Shown in pieces: positions 26,265-34,597 of a stretch of DNA of 64,000 nucleotides. Below the pieces are notes generated by a model that searched no databases, was not told the origin of the DNA, and was given only the letters and a program-made list of their open reading frames with translations. Origin of the DNA: Agathobaculum sp. NTUH-O15-33 (GTDB lineage Bacteria; Bacillota; Clostridia; Oscillospirales; Butyricicoccaceae). The position numbers and the translations under genes are program-made. The DNA lies in NCBI RefSeq assembly GCF_033193315.1, contig NZ_CP136187.1, positions 2,797,501-2,861,500 on the forward strand, read 5' to 3'. Numbering within the stretch: the stretch's first letter is position 1; every line of letters starts with the position of its first letter.

Positions 26265-27263
26265 CTACGCGGTCACCGGCTCCCATTGCCCAGTCTGCTG
26301 CGCGTGGATGAGGGCTCCCGCCGCCACGCAGGCCGCGTAGCCGTCTTGCGTGCCCGGCCCCGGCTCGGCGACAAGGCCGCGCAGGTGATCCACCCAGTGC
26401 TGTAATTCCGCGCGGTAGGCTGTGACAAAGCGGTTTGTCCAATCCTCCGGAATGGCCTGCGCGCACTGTAGATACGACCGTACGAGAGGTTCCGCGCTTA
26501 CCGGAAGGCGGATAGTGCCCTTTTCACAGACCAACTCGCACAAAATCTCGTAGCCGTAATAGCTGTTGCCCGATACCTCCACATCGATCAGCACGCCGCT
26601 TTCGGATTGCATCAGCACCAGCTGCGGGTCTTTCAGTTCGGGACCGGCAAACTGCGTGGACCGTGGAAAGCGCACCGAGACCTCGCTTAGATCCTCGCCC
26701 AGCAGCCACCGGCAGATGTCGATCTCATGAATGGCGATGTTGGTGATATGCTGCGCCGTGGTATGGTGCGCCGGATGGCTGCGCGTACGGCTGATGCAGT
26801 GCGCCATCAGCGGCGCGCCCAGCTCGCCGGAATCCAGTATTTTTTTCATCTTGATGTAATCCGGGTCAAAGCGGCGCATAAAGCCCACCTGTACCAGCCG
26901 CTTACCGGCCGCCCGCTCCGCCTCCACGACTTTTTTTGCATCCTCCAGCGTGGTGGCAAGCGGTTTTTCGCAAAATACCGGTTTGCCCGCCTCAATGCAT
27001 TTCACCGCCAGATCGGCGTGCGTGCCGTCCCAAGAAGCGATCAGCACCGCATCCACCTCAGGCGAAGCGATCAGCGCCTCCGCGCTGTCCATGACCTTTG
27101 CGCCGTATGGTTCTGCGAAGGCCGTTGTTTTTTCCGCGTCCAGATCATATACGGCGGTCAGCCGCGCGCCGTCCACATAGGTCGCAATATTGTGCGCGTG
27201 CGTCCGGCCGATGTTGCCGCATGCGCCGAGCACGCCGACCGCGATTTCCTTCTTTTGCATCAT
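26265..27263 (-). CDS. Gfo/Idh/MocA family oxidoreductase (inositol dehydrogenase-like), last in operon
   Basis: This 332-residue NAD(P)-dependent sugar or cyclitol dehydrogenase has the Rossmann start VGVLGACGNIGRTHA, the conserved CEKPLATT motif (Lys of the EKP triad), and the catalytic region with AIHEIDICRWLLGE (Asp and preceding His). The N-terminal glycine motif is GxxGNIG rather than GxGxxG, typical of many inositol dehydrogenases. It is the fourth gene of the operon; substrate unknown. Confidence 0.88.
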   Translation of the reverse strand: MMQKKEIAVGVLGACGNIGRTHAHNIATYVDGARLTAVYDLDAEKTTAFAEPYGAKVMDSAEALIASPEVDAVLIASWDGTHADLAVKCIEAGKPVFCEKPLATTLEDAKKVVEAERAAGKRLVQVGFMRRFDPDYIKMKKILDSGELGAPLMAHCISRTRSHPAHHTTAQHITNIAIHEIDICRWLLGEDLSEVSVRFPRSTQFAGPELKDPQLVLMQSESGVLIDVEVSGNSYYGYEILCELVCEKGTIRLPVSAEPLVRSYLQCAQAIPEDWTNRFVTAYRAELQHWVDHLRGLVAEPGPGTQDGYAACVAAGALIHAQQTGQWEPVTA

Positions 27264-27278
27264 TGCTCGCGTCCCTTC

Positions 27279-28283
27279 TTATTTTTTGCCGTCCAAATAC
27301 GCCTGATGAAGCTGTAAGCAGAATTTCAAACTCATGGTGCCGTCGTGCGCGGTGGTCTCCGGCTTGCGGCCGGTCAGCACACAGTCGACAAAGTCATTCA
27401 TCTCGCCCGCGAAAGCGTCGCCCCAGCGCGCGATAAAGCTTTCCTGACACTCCTCTACATAGCCCGCGTCCGTAAACGAGGAAAGATAGTTTTTACGCGG
27501 CACGGAATTGACGCGGATGGTACCCTTGGTGCCGACGATCTCGCTCTCCACATGGCTGCACGTCGCCGTGCGGCCCACTTGAATAAACGCGGTCGAATCG
27601 TTGTTGAACTTGGTCAGCGAAAAACCGTTGTCATAGTCGTTATACGCGGCAAGGCCAGTGCAAACATACGCATCGCCGGTCGCAAAGGATTCTACCGGGT
27701 CTCCCTCCAAAAACCAGCGCGCCAGATCGGCGTCGTGACTGCCCATCTCGATAAACCACGGCACATAAATGCCCTTTTTAACCCCTTCCAGATGCGCGTC
27801 CAGCACGCTGGCCGGGTCGAGCGATACGCCCTTGAACAGAATCGGCTTGCCGATCTCGCCCGCGCGGATCTTTTGTTTCGCTTCCGCGTAGGAGGGATCA
27901 AAACGGCGCATGAAACCTACGGTAAAGCACAAGTCCGGGTTTTCATCGACCGCTTTTTCTATTTCCTCGCAGTCCTCCACCGTCTTGGCCAGCGGTTTCT
28001 CACAGAAAATATGTTTCTTTGCCTTTAAAGCCGCAAGGCAGGCTTCCTTGTGCGCGTCCGCGCCGGTTGCAATGACAAGCGCGTCCAGTTCGGGATTGCG
28101 CAGCATCTCATCCAGATCGGTATAGCCGTAGGGAATACCGAATTCCTCTTGCGTTTTCTTGACCTTGCTTTCGGTGCGGGCGCAAACGGCAATCACTTCC
28201 GCGTTCGGGTTGCGCTGCAGATCGGTCAGATGCTGCCGCCCCATGCTGCCAATGCCAATGATACCAAAGCGAATCTTTTTCAC
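27279..28283 (-). CDS. Gfo/Idh/MocA family oxidoreductase, third in operon
   Basis: This 334-residue dehydrogenase has the start IRFGIIGIGSMGRQH (GxGxxG), CEKPLAKT, VGFMRRFDPSYAEAK and EMGSHDADLARWFLEGD with the catalytic His/Asp pair. The MRRFDPSY stretch is close to that of inositol 2-dehydrogenase (IolG). It lies 12 bases after the dehydratase-like gene and 15 before the next dehydrogenase. Likely oxidises an inositol or a related ring sugar at the 2-position; exact substrate not known. Confidence 0.88.
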   Translation of the reverse strand: MKKIRFGIIGIGSMGRQHLTDLQRNPNAEVIAVCARTESKVKKTQEEFGIPYGYTDLDEMLRNPELDALVIATGADAHKEACLAALKAKKHIFCEKPLAKTVEDCEEIEKAVDENPDLCFTVGFMRRFDPSYAEAKQKIRAGEIGKPILFKGVSLDPASVLDAHLEGVKKGIYVPWFIEMGSHDADLARWFLEGDPVESFATGDAYVCTGLAAYNDYDNGFSLTKFNNDSTAFIQVGRTATCSHVESEIVGTKGTIRVNSVPRKNYLSSFTDAGYVEECQESFIARWGDAFAGEMNDFVDCVLTGRKPETTAHDGTMSLKFCLQLHQAYLDGKK

Positions 28284-28295
28284 GGTCAGCCCTCC

Positions 28296-29186
28296 TTACA
28301 GCTCCGCCGTACGGCGGATATAATCACACGCCATGAGCGCATACTCAAACGGATTGGCCTTGGCCGGGTCTTGCTCAGCCTCAACGATAAACCAGCCTTC
28401 ATAATGCGCGTCGCGCAGCGCCGCAAACACGCCTGGGTAATCCACGCAGCCATCGCCCGGAATGGTGAAGCAGCCTTCCAAAACGGCCTTGCGGAATTTA
28501 AAGCCCTCGGCATAGGCCTGTTGCATCTTGTCACGGCGGATATCCTTCAGATGCACATGGCCGATGCGCGGCCCGAACGCCTTAGCCGCCTCGACCGCGT
28601 CCTCGCCCGAAAAGGTGAAGTGACCCGTATCATAGCACAGCCATACATAGCGCGGATCGGTATTTTCCATCAGGCGGCGGGTCTCGGCAAAGGTCTGCAC
28701 CACGGTCGCCATATGGTGGTGAAAGCACAGCTTAAAGCCGCGGTCCGCCGCGATCTTACCCAGCTTATTAAGGCCGGTGCACAGCTTTTGCCATTCCTCG
28801 TCGGTGGCTACCGGCTTGTTGTCGCCAAACATCGAGCATTCCTCGGCGAACAGGCAGCGGGTCAATTCGCATACGTTGATGCGGCTCGCGCCCATCGCCT
28901 CAAGAAAGTCCAGCTGTTCTAGAAACGCCTTTTCGTTTTCCTCATAGGGCGAGGAGCACAGGAAGCTGGAAAACCACTGGCTGGCGATCTTGACGCCGCG
29001 CAGATTGAGCGCCTTGTTCAGCACCTTGGGGTCGGTCGGGAATTTGCCGCCGACCTCGGTGCCTTCAAAGCCCGCGAGCTTTGCTTCCGAGATCATCTGT
29101 TCAAAGGTCAGCTCCCCGCCGAGCTGCGGCATATCGTCGTTCGTCCAACCGATCGGCGCGATGCCGAGCTTTACGTTATTAAACAT
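28296..29186 (-). CDS. iolE: Inosose dehydratase-like TIM-barrel protein (IolE family)
   Basis: This 296-residue xylose-isomerase-like barrel opens with KLGIAPIGWTNDDMPQLG, the hallmark of 2-keto-myo-inositol dehydratase (IolE), and has the metal-binding CFHHHMATVVQT, YDTGHFTFSG, HVHLKDIR and a late IVEAEQD. The enzyme removes water from 2-keto-myo-inositol. Its position between three Gfo-type dehydrogenases supports an inositol-type pathway; the other Iol enzymes (IolB, C, D, J) are not in the window. Confidence 0.88.
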   Translation of the reverse strand: MFNNVKLGIAPIGWTNDDMPQLGGELTFEQMISEAKLAGFEGTEVGGKFPTDPKVLNKALNLRGVKIASQWFSSFLCSSPYEENEKAFLEQLDFLEAMGASRINVCELTRCLFAEECSMFGDNKPVATDEEWQKLCTGLNKLGKIAADRGFKLCFHHHMATVVQTFAETRRLMENTDPRYVWLCYDTGHFTFSGEDAVEAAKAFGPRIGHVHLKDIRRDKMQQAYAEGFKFRKAVLEGCFTIPGDGCVDYPGVFAALRDAHYEGWFIVEAEQDPAKANPFEYALMACDYIRRTAEL

Positions 29187-29198
29187 GCTTTTTCCTCC

Positions 29199-30326
29199 TC
29201 AGCACTTTTCCCACTGGCCGGATCGCACGCTCTTCAGCACCGCGCCGATCACGCCGTCCACCTTGGCGCCCATTTCAAAATCGCAGAGATAGGATGCGCC
29301 GTGCATCGCCTGCATCAGCGCGTGCGCCTGCAGCGTCTTCATATCGTCGAAAGCGATCGCAATGCCGCCCGCGGGCTGGAACCATTTAAAGCCCTCGTGC
29401 TCCGGGTTGAGCAGTACGGTGCGGAAGCCGCAGTCACGGCCGTTGTCTCGGTCGGCGTCGGCCTTGAAGTAGACCTGCACCTCGCCCATGCGCTGTAAAT
29501 CGTACACGACCGTGCCCTCTGTTCCCTGTATCTCATAGTAGAAATAATTCTTGCGGCCGGTCGCCACACGGGAGGATGAAAAATCGCCGATCGCGCCGTT
29601 TTTGTATTTTACCAAGAAAGTGATCAGGTCGTCGTTCTCGACCTTGCCCATCTCCGTGGAGTCGGGCTTTAGCGGGCGCTCCGGAATGACGATGGACTGT
29701 ACCGCGCTGACTTCGTCCATATCGCCCATCAGCATCTGTGAAACCGAAAGCAGATGGCTGCACAGGTCGCCAAGCGCACCGGAACCAGCCAGCTTGTTGA
29801 TGTGGCGCCATGCCAGCGGAATCGAAGGATCGAGCAGCATATCCTGATCGTATGTAGCGTGTACGCGCATGATCTTGCCCAGACGGCCGGACTGGATCAG
29901 CTCTCTGACATACTGGTTGGCCGGGTTCATTATGTTGGAAAATCCGCAGTAGTTGACCACGCCCTTCTCCTTCGCCAGATCGGCAAGGATGCGGGATTGT
30001 TCCGCCGAAAGGCTGAGCGGCTTTTCGCAGAACACGTGCTTGCCATGCTCAAGCGCCGCCTTTGCCATTTCAAAGTGCATGGAGTTCGGCGTCGCCACAT
30101 CGACCAGATCGACGTTCGGATCGGTCACAACCTCCATCCAATTCGTGGTATGGCGGTTATAGCCCATGCTTTCGGCAAAGGCCGAAACCTGCTCCTCGCT
30201 CACGTCGCTCACCAGCTCAAACACCGGCATATCGTCGCCAAAAATCATTTTTGCGTTGTGGAACGCGGTGGTGTGCGCCTTGCCCATCCAGCCCGCGCCA
30301 ATCAAACCAATGCGAATTTCTTTCAT
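29199..30326 (-). CDS. Gfo/Idh/MocA family oxidoreductase, first in operon
   Basis: This is a 375-residue dehydrogenase, larger than its two operon paralogues. It shows IRIGLIGAGWMGKAHTTAF, CEKPLSLSAEQ, and GDLCSHLLSVSQML in place of the usual HxxD. It carries an extended C-terminal half (GFRTVLLNPEHEGFKWFQPAG) like the GFO family members acting on larger or keto sugars. TGGGAGG precedes the ATG. It heads the operon, which runs 29199-30326, then iolE-like, then two further dehydrogenases. Confidence 0.88.
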   Translation of the reverse strand: MKEIRIGLIGAGWMGKAHTTAFHNAKMIFGDDMPVFELVSDVSEEQVSAFAESMGYNRHTTNWMEVVTDPNVDLVDVATPNSMHFEMAKAALEHGKHVFCEKPLSLSAEQSRILADLAKEKGVVNYCGFSNIMNPANQYVRELIQSGRLGKIMRVHATYDQDMLLDPSIPLAWRHINKLAGSGALGDLCSHLLSVSQMLMGDMDEVSAVQSIVIPERPLKPDSTEMGKVENDDLITFLVKYKNGAIGDFSSSRVATGRKNYFYYEIQGTEGTVVYDLQRMGEVQVYFKADADRDNGRDCGFRTVLLNPEHEGFKWFQPAGGIAIAFDDMKTLQAHALMQAMHGASYLCDFEMGAKVDGVIGAVLKSVRSGQWEKC

Positions 30327-30524
30327 GTCATATTCCTCCCAAATGATCGCTCTCTCAAATTTTCCTCTTCGTTATATCAAGAAATGATATTGGCATCTTT
30401 TCCGTGTGCTCTTCTTTTTACCAATGGACAATCAGAAAAAAGGCCTGCAAACCGGTGCTTTTTTGCTTGCTTTTGTTTGCAGCCCTATCGTATAATATTT
30501 ACTATCAGAAATCACTACATAATC
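30327..30524. promoter_or_regulatory. Divergent control region between the inositol-type operon and araC
   Basis: The 11-base motif TCTTGATATAA occurs once on each strand, facing opposite ways: complement at 30372-30382 and direct at 30523-30533, the latter at the edge of the region. Near the first, ATATCA and TGATAT form a short palindrome (30374-30390). These are candidate binding sites for the adjacent AraC-type regulator. A second -10-like TATAAT lies at 30491-30496. Confidence 0.5.
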
Positions 30525-30552
30525 TTGATATAAAACATCAAAAAATTATACT
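30525..30552 (+). promoter_or_regulatory. Promoter of the araC-type regulator
   Basis: TTGATA (30525-30530), a 16-bp spacer and TATACT (30547-30552), 34 bases before the ATG. Its -35 is part of one TCTTGATATAA motif, which would allow autoregulation. Confidence 0.65.
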
Positions 30553-30585
30553 GTTTTATGGAAGCGCGAAAGGGAGGTTTTCTTT

Positions 30586-31431
30586 ATGCTGAAGGACGTT
30601 GGCGTACTGCCCGATTCCATCCGCTTTTACCGCGAACCGGATGCCTTTACCGCCGCTAACCTTTGCCATGCGCCGCACGCCGGGATCTACCACTGCGACC
30701 GCCAGTATGTGGTACAGCGAGACGAGCCGCTCCATGCCTGCCAGATCATCATTGTGGACGCGGGCGAGCTTGGCTGCGAATATTTGGGCCAGCACAAGAC
30801 CGTGCCCTCCGGCGCGATCCTGCTGCTCGACTGCCGTACGCCGCACCGCTATTACGCCGTGACGGACGACCTGCGCATGCGCTGGTTCCATATGGTCGGC
30901 GGCGGAAGCGAAGCCTATACCCAGCTGATCCTGCAAAGCCAAGGCTTTGTGCTGCCCATCGCCCACAGCGCCGCGATAGAGACCTGCTGCGAGCGCGTGC
31001 TCACCGTAATTCGCCGCAAGGTAGACGAACCGCACATGCTTTCCGTCGCGCTGAACGATCTGCTGGCGCATTTGGCGATCATGGCGAACGCCAGCCCCAA
31101 GAGCGAGTTGGAACAAGCGATTCAGTCCTCCGCCGCATATATGGATACGCACTTTGCGGATAAAACCACCTCGGTAGAGCAGCTTGCCCACCGGGCCGCC
31201 ATGAGCACGTGCTATTATCTGCGCAAATTCAAGGAATACCGCGCGGTCACCCCGCACCAATATTTACTGAACGTCCGTCTGCGCGCGGCCAAGGAGCAGC
31301 TGACCACCACCTCCCGCAGCGTTGAGGAGATCGCCGAAGCATGTGGTTTTTGCAGCACCTCCCACCTTGTTTCGGCCTTTCGCAAAGGCACCGGCCTTAC
31401 CCCCCTGCAATTTCGCATCAAATGGCGATAA
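30586..31431 (+). CDS. AraC family transcriptional regulator
   Basis: This 281-residue protein has an N-terminal cupin sensor domain (QYVVQRDEPLHACQIIIVDAGELGCEY...RYYAVTDDLRMRWFHMVGGG) and the two C-terminal helix-turn-helix units of the AraC family (TTSVEQLAHRAAMSTCYYLRKFKEYRAVTPHQYLLNVRLRAAKEQL; SVEEIAEACGFCSTSHLVSAFRKGTGLTPLQFR). It is divergent from the inositol-type operon and most likely activates it in response to a sugar. AAAGGGAGG lies before the ATG. Confidence 0.93.
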   Translation: MLKDVGVLPDSIRFYREPDAFTAANLCHAPHAGIYHCDRQYVVQRDEPLHACQIIIVDAGELGCEYLGQHKTVPSGAILLLDCRTPHRYYAVTDDLRMRWFHMVGGGSEAYTQLILQSQGFVLPIAHSAAIETCCERVLTVIRRKVDEPHMLSVALNDLLAHLAIMANASPKSELEQAIQSSAAYMDTHFADKTTSVEQLAHRAAMSTCYYLRKFKEYRAVTPHQYLLNVRLRAAKEQLTTTSRSVEEIAEACGFCSTSHLVSAFRKGTGLTPLQFRIKWR

Positions 31432-31438
31432 AATGCGC

Positions 31439-31469
31439 GAAGGCCGCGCCCCAATGGGGCGCGGCCTTC
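31439..31469 (+). terminator. Bidirectional terminator after the araC-type gene
   Basis: A perfect 14-bp stem with AAT loop (arms GAAGGCCGCGCCCC) separates two convergent genes. T-rich on the plus strand, with the minus-strand tail weaker. Confidence 0.85.
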
Positions 31470-31502
31470 ACGTTCTTCTCTTCTCTCTTCTTTATGATAC
31501 GC

Positions 31503-32114
31503 TCACTTCTTGAGCTTATCAACATAGGACATAATGACTTCCACTGCATTTTCCACGCCCAGACGGCCCGCGTTGATGCAAAGGTCGTAATGGTCGCACT
31601 TGCCCCACACCTTGCCGGTGTAGTAGTTGTAATAAGTAGAACGCTGTTTATCCATCTTTTCGAGCGCAGCCTCCGGCGTTTTGCCTTCGATCTCGTAATC
31701 GCCGCAGGTCTGTATGCGTTTGACGCGGTCTTCGATGGAACCATGGATGAAGAAATCGAACCGGTTTTCAAAATCCCGTAGGACGTGGTCGGCGCAGCGG
31801 CCAACGACAACACAGGGGCCCGCCTCCGCGAGTTCGCGGATGGTGTTGGCTTGCGCCAGATAAAGCTGATCGGTCAGGCTCATGCCGTTCAGGCCGACCG
31901 AACCAAACATGGTAAGCGAATACAGGAAGCTGTTGGTGGCCCGCTTGTCGAGCTGTTCAAACAGCTTTTCATCAAAGCCGGTTTTCTTGGCTGCGCGCGT
32001 GATGAGCTCGCGGTCGTAGAACGCAATGCCCAGACGGAGGGCCAATTTCTGGCCGATTTCCCGACCACCTGTGCCATATTCACGGCCTATCGTGATAACT
32101 AAGTTCTGATTCAT
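31503..32114 (-). CDS. Cytidylate kinase-like family protein
   Basis: This 203-residue P-loop kinase-like protein begins ITIGREYGTGGREIGQKLALRLG, the cytidylate-kinase-like signature with an unusual GREYGTGGR loop, followed by FYDRELITRAA and CVVVGRCADHVL (the LID/NMP-like region). Such proteins are common in gut Firmicutes and are distinct from the housekeeping Cmk; the substrate is not known. It is preceded by a strong promoter and stands alone. Confidence 0.85.
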   Translation of the reverse strand: MNQNLVITIGREYGTGGREIGQKLALRLGIAFYDRELITRAAKKTGFDEKLFEQLDKRATNSFLYSLTMFGSVGLNGMSLTDQLYLAQANTIRELAEAGPCVVVGRCADHVLRDFENRFDFFIHGSIEDRVKRIQTCGDYEIEGKTPEAALEKMDKQRSTYYNYYTGKVWGKCDHYDLCINAGRLGVENAVEVIMSYVDKLKK

Positions 32115-32318
32115 AACGCACCCTCCTTTTGTCCTGCCAACTATACAAAGTGTACAATCTTGATAACCATAGTATGCACCAGTTTATGATTTTTGTCAAG
32201 AGGATTTCACTATTTTATTCTAATTCATGGAAACGCATAGCGTTTCATCCAGTTTCCACTTTATAGCAGCATTTGTTCCGCATCCGCCTGCTGGATTTCT
32301 TAAATAATTGCGTGTATT
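32115..32318. other. Intergenic region with kinase promoter
   Basis: These 204 bases hold the promoter for the kinase gene. The rest is AT-rich and contains no gene I can support; an ATAGCGTTTCATCC stretch lies near GGAAACGC (32229-32250), a weak inverted repeat. Confidence 0.5.
32171..32199 (-). promoter_or_regulatory. Promoter of the cytidylate-kinase-like gene
   Basis: Minus strand: TTGACA (32194-32199), a 17-bp spacer and CATACT (32171-32176). Confidence 0.8.
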
Positions 32319-33500
32319 TTATTGGCCACATGCATACGAACGCTCATAGATTCCCGCACATTCCCCGGCACTGAGCGGAACCCGGTCACATGCGAACAGG
32401 CCGCCCATGGTAGCGCGGGCATTTTCAGCTAAGGTCATAAACTCGTCGCTCCGGATACCGTAATCGGACATTTTAAGGTTTTCTACGCCGCATTCCTTTT
32501 GAAGCTGCCCCAACCGCTTGACAAAGTCCATCGGTTCCTTGGCTTCGGCCATGCCCAAAGCTTTCGCCATACGGACAAACCGCTCGTCACAGGCGTGATG
32601 GTCGATGAACCATGTATAATACTCTTTGGAGATCATGATAAGACCCGCGCCATGGGGCAGTTCCGGGTGATAGGCGCTCATCGCATGCTCCATAGAGTGC
32701 TCGCTGGTGCAGGCGCTCACTGTCATCACCACGCCGGACAGGGTATTGGCAAAGGCCACGCCCGCTCTTGCTTCTCGGTCGCCACCATTCTTCACCGCCC
32801 GTGCTAGATATTTACCGATATGCTCAATCGCCGTGAGCGCATACATATCCCCCATGGGGTTGGCTGCGGCGGATATATAGCATTCGGTGGCGTGAAACAG
32901 CGCGTCGAAGCCCTGATAGGCGGTGAACTTGGGGGGAACGGTTGCCATCAGTTCCGGATCTACGACAGCCAATACGGGAAACAGGCTGTCCATGCCGCCG
33001 CAGCCGATCTTTTCATTGGTTTCCGGATTGGTGACCACGCCCCACTGATCCACCTCAGATCCGGTGCCCGCGGTGGTGGTGATACAGATCACGGGCAAAG
33101 CCGCCTCCTCTAAGGGGCGGTTTTTGCCTGTCGCTCCCGCGACATAGTCCCAAAGCTCGCCGGGCTGGAGCGCGTACATCGCCATGATCTTCGCCGCGTC
33201 CATCACGGAGCCCCCGCCCAGCGCTGTGACGAAATCGCAGCCACTGTCCTTTGCTAATTTAGCCCCTTCTTCCACTGTGGATTTGAGCGGATTGGCGCCT
33301 ACCTTGTCAAACAAAACGGTCTCCACACCGGCCATACGCAGCTGCTCTTCCGTACGCTTCAGTGCGCCGTTCTTCCGGACAGATCTCCCGTTAGAAATGA
33401 CCAGCAGGGTCTTTTTACCCGGCATGGTCTGGTTGTGCAGCTCATTCAGTTTTCCCTCGCCGAACAAAATGCGGGTCGGTACATACATTTCAAAATTCAT
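32319..33500 (-). CDS. Iron-containing alcohol dehydrogenase
   Basis: This 393-residue group III (iron) alcohol dehydrogenase has VPTRILFGEGKLNEL, GGGSVMDAAKIMA, TTAGTGSEVDQWGVVTN, and the metal-ligand regions DALFHATECYISA and HSMEHAMSAYHPELPHGAGL. It uses NAD(P)H to interconvert an aldehyde and an alcohol; the exact substrate is unknown. The ATG at 33500 is chosen because GGAGG lies nine bases upstream of it. It follows the carboxymuconolactone decarboxylase gene by 81 bases in the same operon, whose promoter is MerR-type. Confidence 0.93.
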   Translation of the reverse strand: MNFEMYVPTRILFGEGKLNELHNQTMPGKKTLLVISNGRSVRKNGALKRTEEQLRMAGVETVLFDKVGANPLKSTVEEGAKLAKDSGCDFVTALGGGSVMDAAKIMAMYALQPGELWDYVAGATGKNRPLEEAALPVICITTTAGTGSEVDQWGVVTNPETNEKIGCGGMDSLFPVLAVVDPELMATVPPKFTAYQGFDALFHATECYISAAANPMGDMYALTAIEHIGKYLARAVKNGGDREARAGVAFANTLSGVVMTVSACTSEHSMEHAMSAYHPELPHGAGLIMISKEYYTWFIDHHACDERFVRMAKALGMAEAKEPMDFVKRLGQLQKECGVENLKMSDYGIRSDEFMTLAENARATMGGLFACDRVPLSAGECAGIYERSYACGQ

Positions 33501-33581
33501 GTCATAGTCCTCCATTAACGAAAATCATAGGTTTATTACTATCAGCCGTATCAGTCCGCCTTTCCCTGATCGACATGCTGC

Positions 33582-34343
33582 TTATGTTCCCTCCTTTTCG
33601 GCAGCCTCGTTGACACAACGAAGTGCGTTTAAACTGCGAGGATAGCCGATGTAGGGAAGGCACTGTGAAACGATTTTGATCAAAAACGCCTTATCGTTGC
33701 CCACTCTCAGATTGGCGGCGGCATGGCTGACGAGTTGCGGCTCACACCCGCCCTGCGCAGCCAGAAAACAGAACGTAATCATCTCACGCTGTCGGTAATC
33801 CAATCCCCCGCGGGTATAGAAATCGCCAAAACAGTTGGCGGCCAACCAGCGGTTGATGTGGCGGCTTTCCTCAGGACCGGACTGCCAGAAATCCCGCATC
33901 CCTTCGCCAAAGATGTCCACTTGCGCCTGAATACCGGCTGCCAACCGGGTGTCCATGGTGGTTTTTGCCTGCGCCTCTAGGGGCAGACGTTCACCGCGCG
34001 CCGTCAGCGCCTCGTTCAGCGTGTTTAGAAAAGGAAACACCCTTCCCATTCCCAGATAGTCCACGGCCTGATAGACGATCTCCCGAATTTCTATCGGTGT
34101 AACGCCAAAGTTTAACGCCGCGGGAAGCATATCCCGAAACAGGTCCGTACCCTGACAGCCCAACAGCGCCGACAGGATCGCTATAAAACGGGTACGCCCA
34201 TCTAAATCGTCGCTATTCACCACCTCGTCAAAAGCAAAGTTTTGAAACCGTTCGATCAACTCCGGATCGGTCGTGCATAGGTGCGTTTGATGACCGGGAA
34301 ACATTTTTTCATAGTAGTGTTTTGAATAATCCGAGAGCTCCAT
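33582..34343 (-). CDS. Carboxymuconolactone decarboxylase (CMD) family protein
   Basis: This 253-residue protein contains two CMD-like helical units, with a first unit around RTRFIAILSALLGCQGTDLFRDMLPAALNFGVTPIEIREIVYQAVDYLGMGR and a second around YRQREMITFCFLAAQGGCEPQLVSHAAANLRVGNDKAFLIKIVSQCLPYIGYPRSLNAL. The CMD family includes peroxidatic proteins of the AhpD type, but the CxxC pair of AhpD is absent here; a single Cys lies in each unit. It heads an operon with the iron alcohol dehydrogenase, suggesting aldehyde or electrophile stress response. Confidence 0.88.
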   Translation of the reverse strand: MELSDYSKHYYEKMFPGHQTHLCTTDPELIERFQNFAFDEVVNSDDLDGRTRFIAILSALLGCQGTDLFRDMLPAALNFGVTPIEIREIVYQAVDYLGMGRVFPFLNTLNEALTARGERLPLEAQAKTTMDTRLAAGIQAQVDIFGEGMRDFWQSGPEESRHINRWLAANCFGDFYTRGGLDYRQREMITFCFLAAQGGCEPQLVSHAAANLRVGNDKAFLIKIVSQCLPYIGYPRSLNALRCVNEAAEKEGT

Positions 34344-34403
34344 ACGCTTTCCTCCTGCCTCTTTATTCTTTTGAAGATTTCTTGCTCACAGCTTTCTGAT
34401 ATG

Positions 34404-34434
34404 ACTGTACCACTTGGAGTAAACTCCATGTCAA
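34404..34434 (-). promoter_or_regulatory. MerR-type promoter of the CMD-alcohol dehydrogenase operon
   Basis: Minus strand: TTGACA (34429-34434), a 19-bp spacer and TACAGT (34404-34409). Inside the spacer is the dyad TGGAGT-AA-ACTCCA (34414-34427). The 19-bp spacer with an internal dyad, in a GGAGT/ACTCC context, matches promoters activated by MerR-family aldehyde or thiol sensors (AdhR/NmlR group). Confidence 0.85.
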
Positions 34435-34488
34435 GAGAAAATTTGAAATTTATTTTCCGCACAGCGTTGTTCTTTTCCTGACCATATG

Positions 34489-34531
34489 AAAACCTCCAGT
34501 CATAGTTTGATCCTACGACTGGAGGTTTTTT
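34489..34531 (-). terminator. Terminator of the blaI-M56 operon
   Basis: A long stem AAAACCTCCAGTC/GACTGGAGGTTTT with inner TAG/CTA pairs, T-rich on both strands, lies downstream of the last M56 gene. Confidence 0.85.
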
Positions 34532-34597
34532 ACTGGATTCATTACTATGTCGAAACCTGATACAGCGCCTTAAACGCATGGCCAAAGCCTTTTCCCA

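Noticed and set aside
34256..34585. A 109-residue open frame covering the CMD promoter
   Set aside because: It overlaps the CMD gene start, the MerR-type promoter and a terminator, and shows no coding features.
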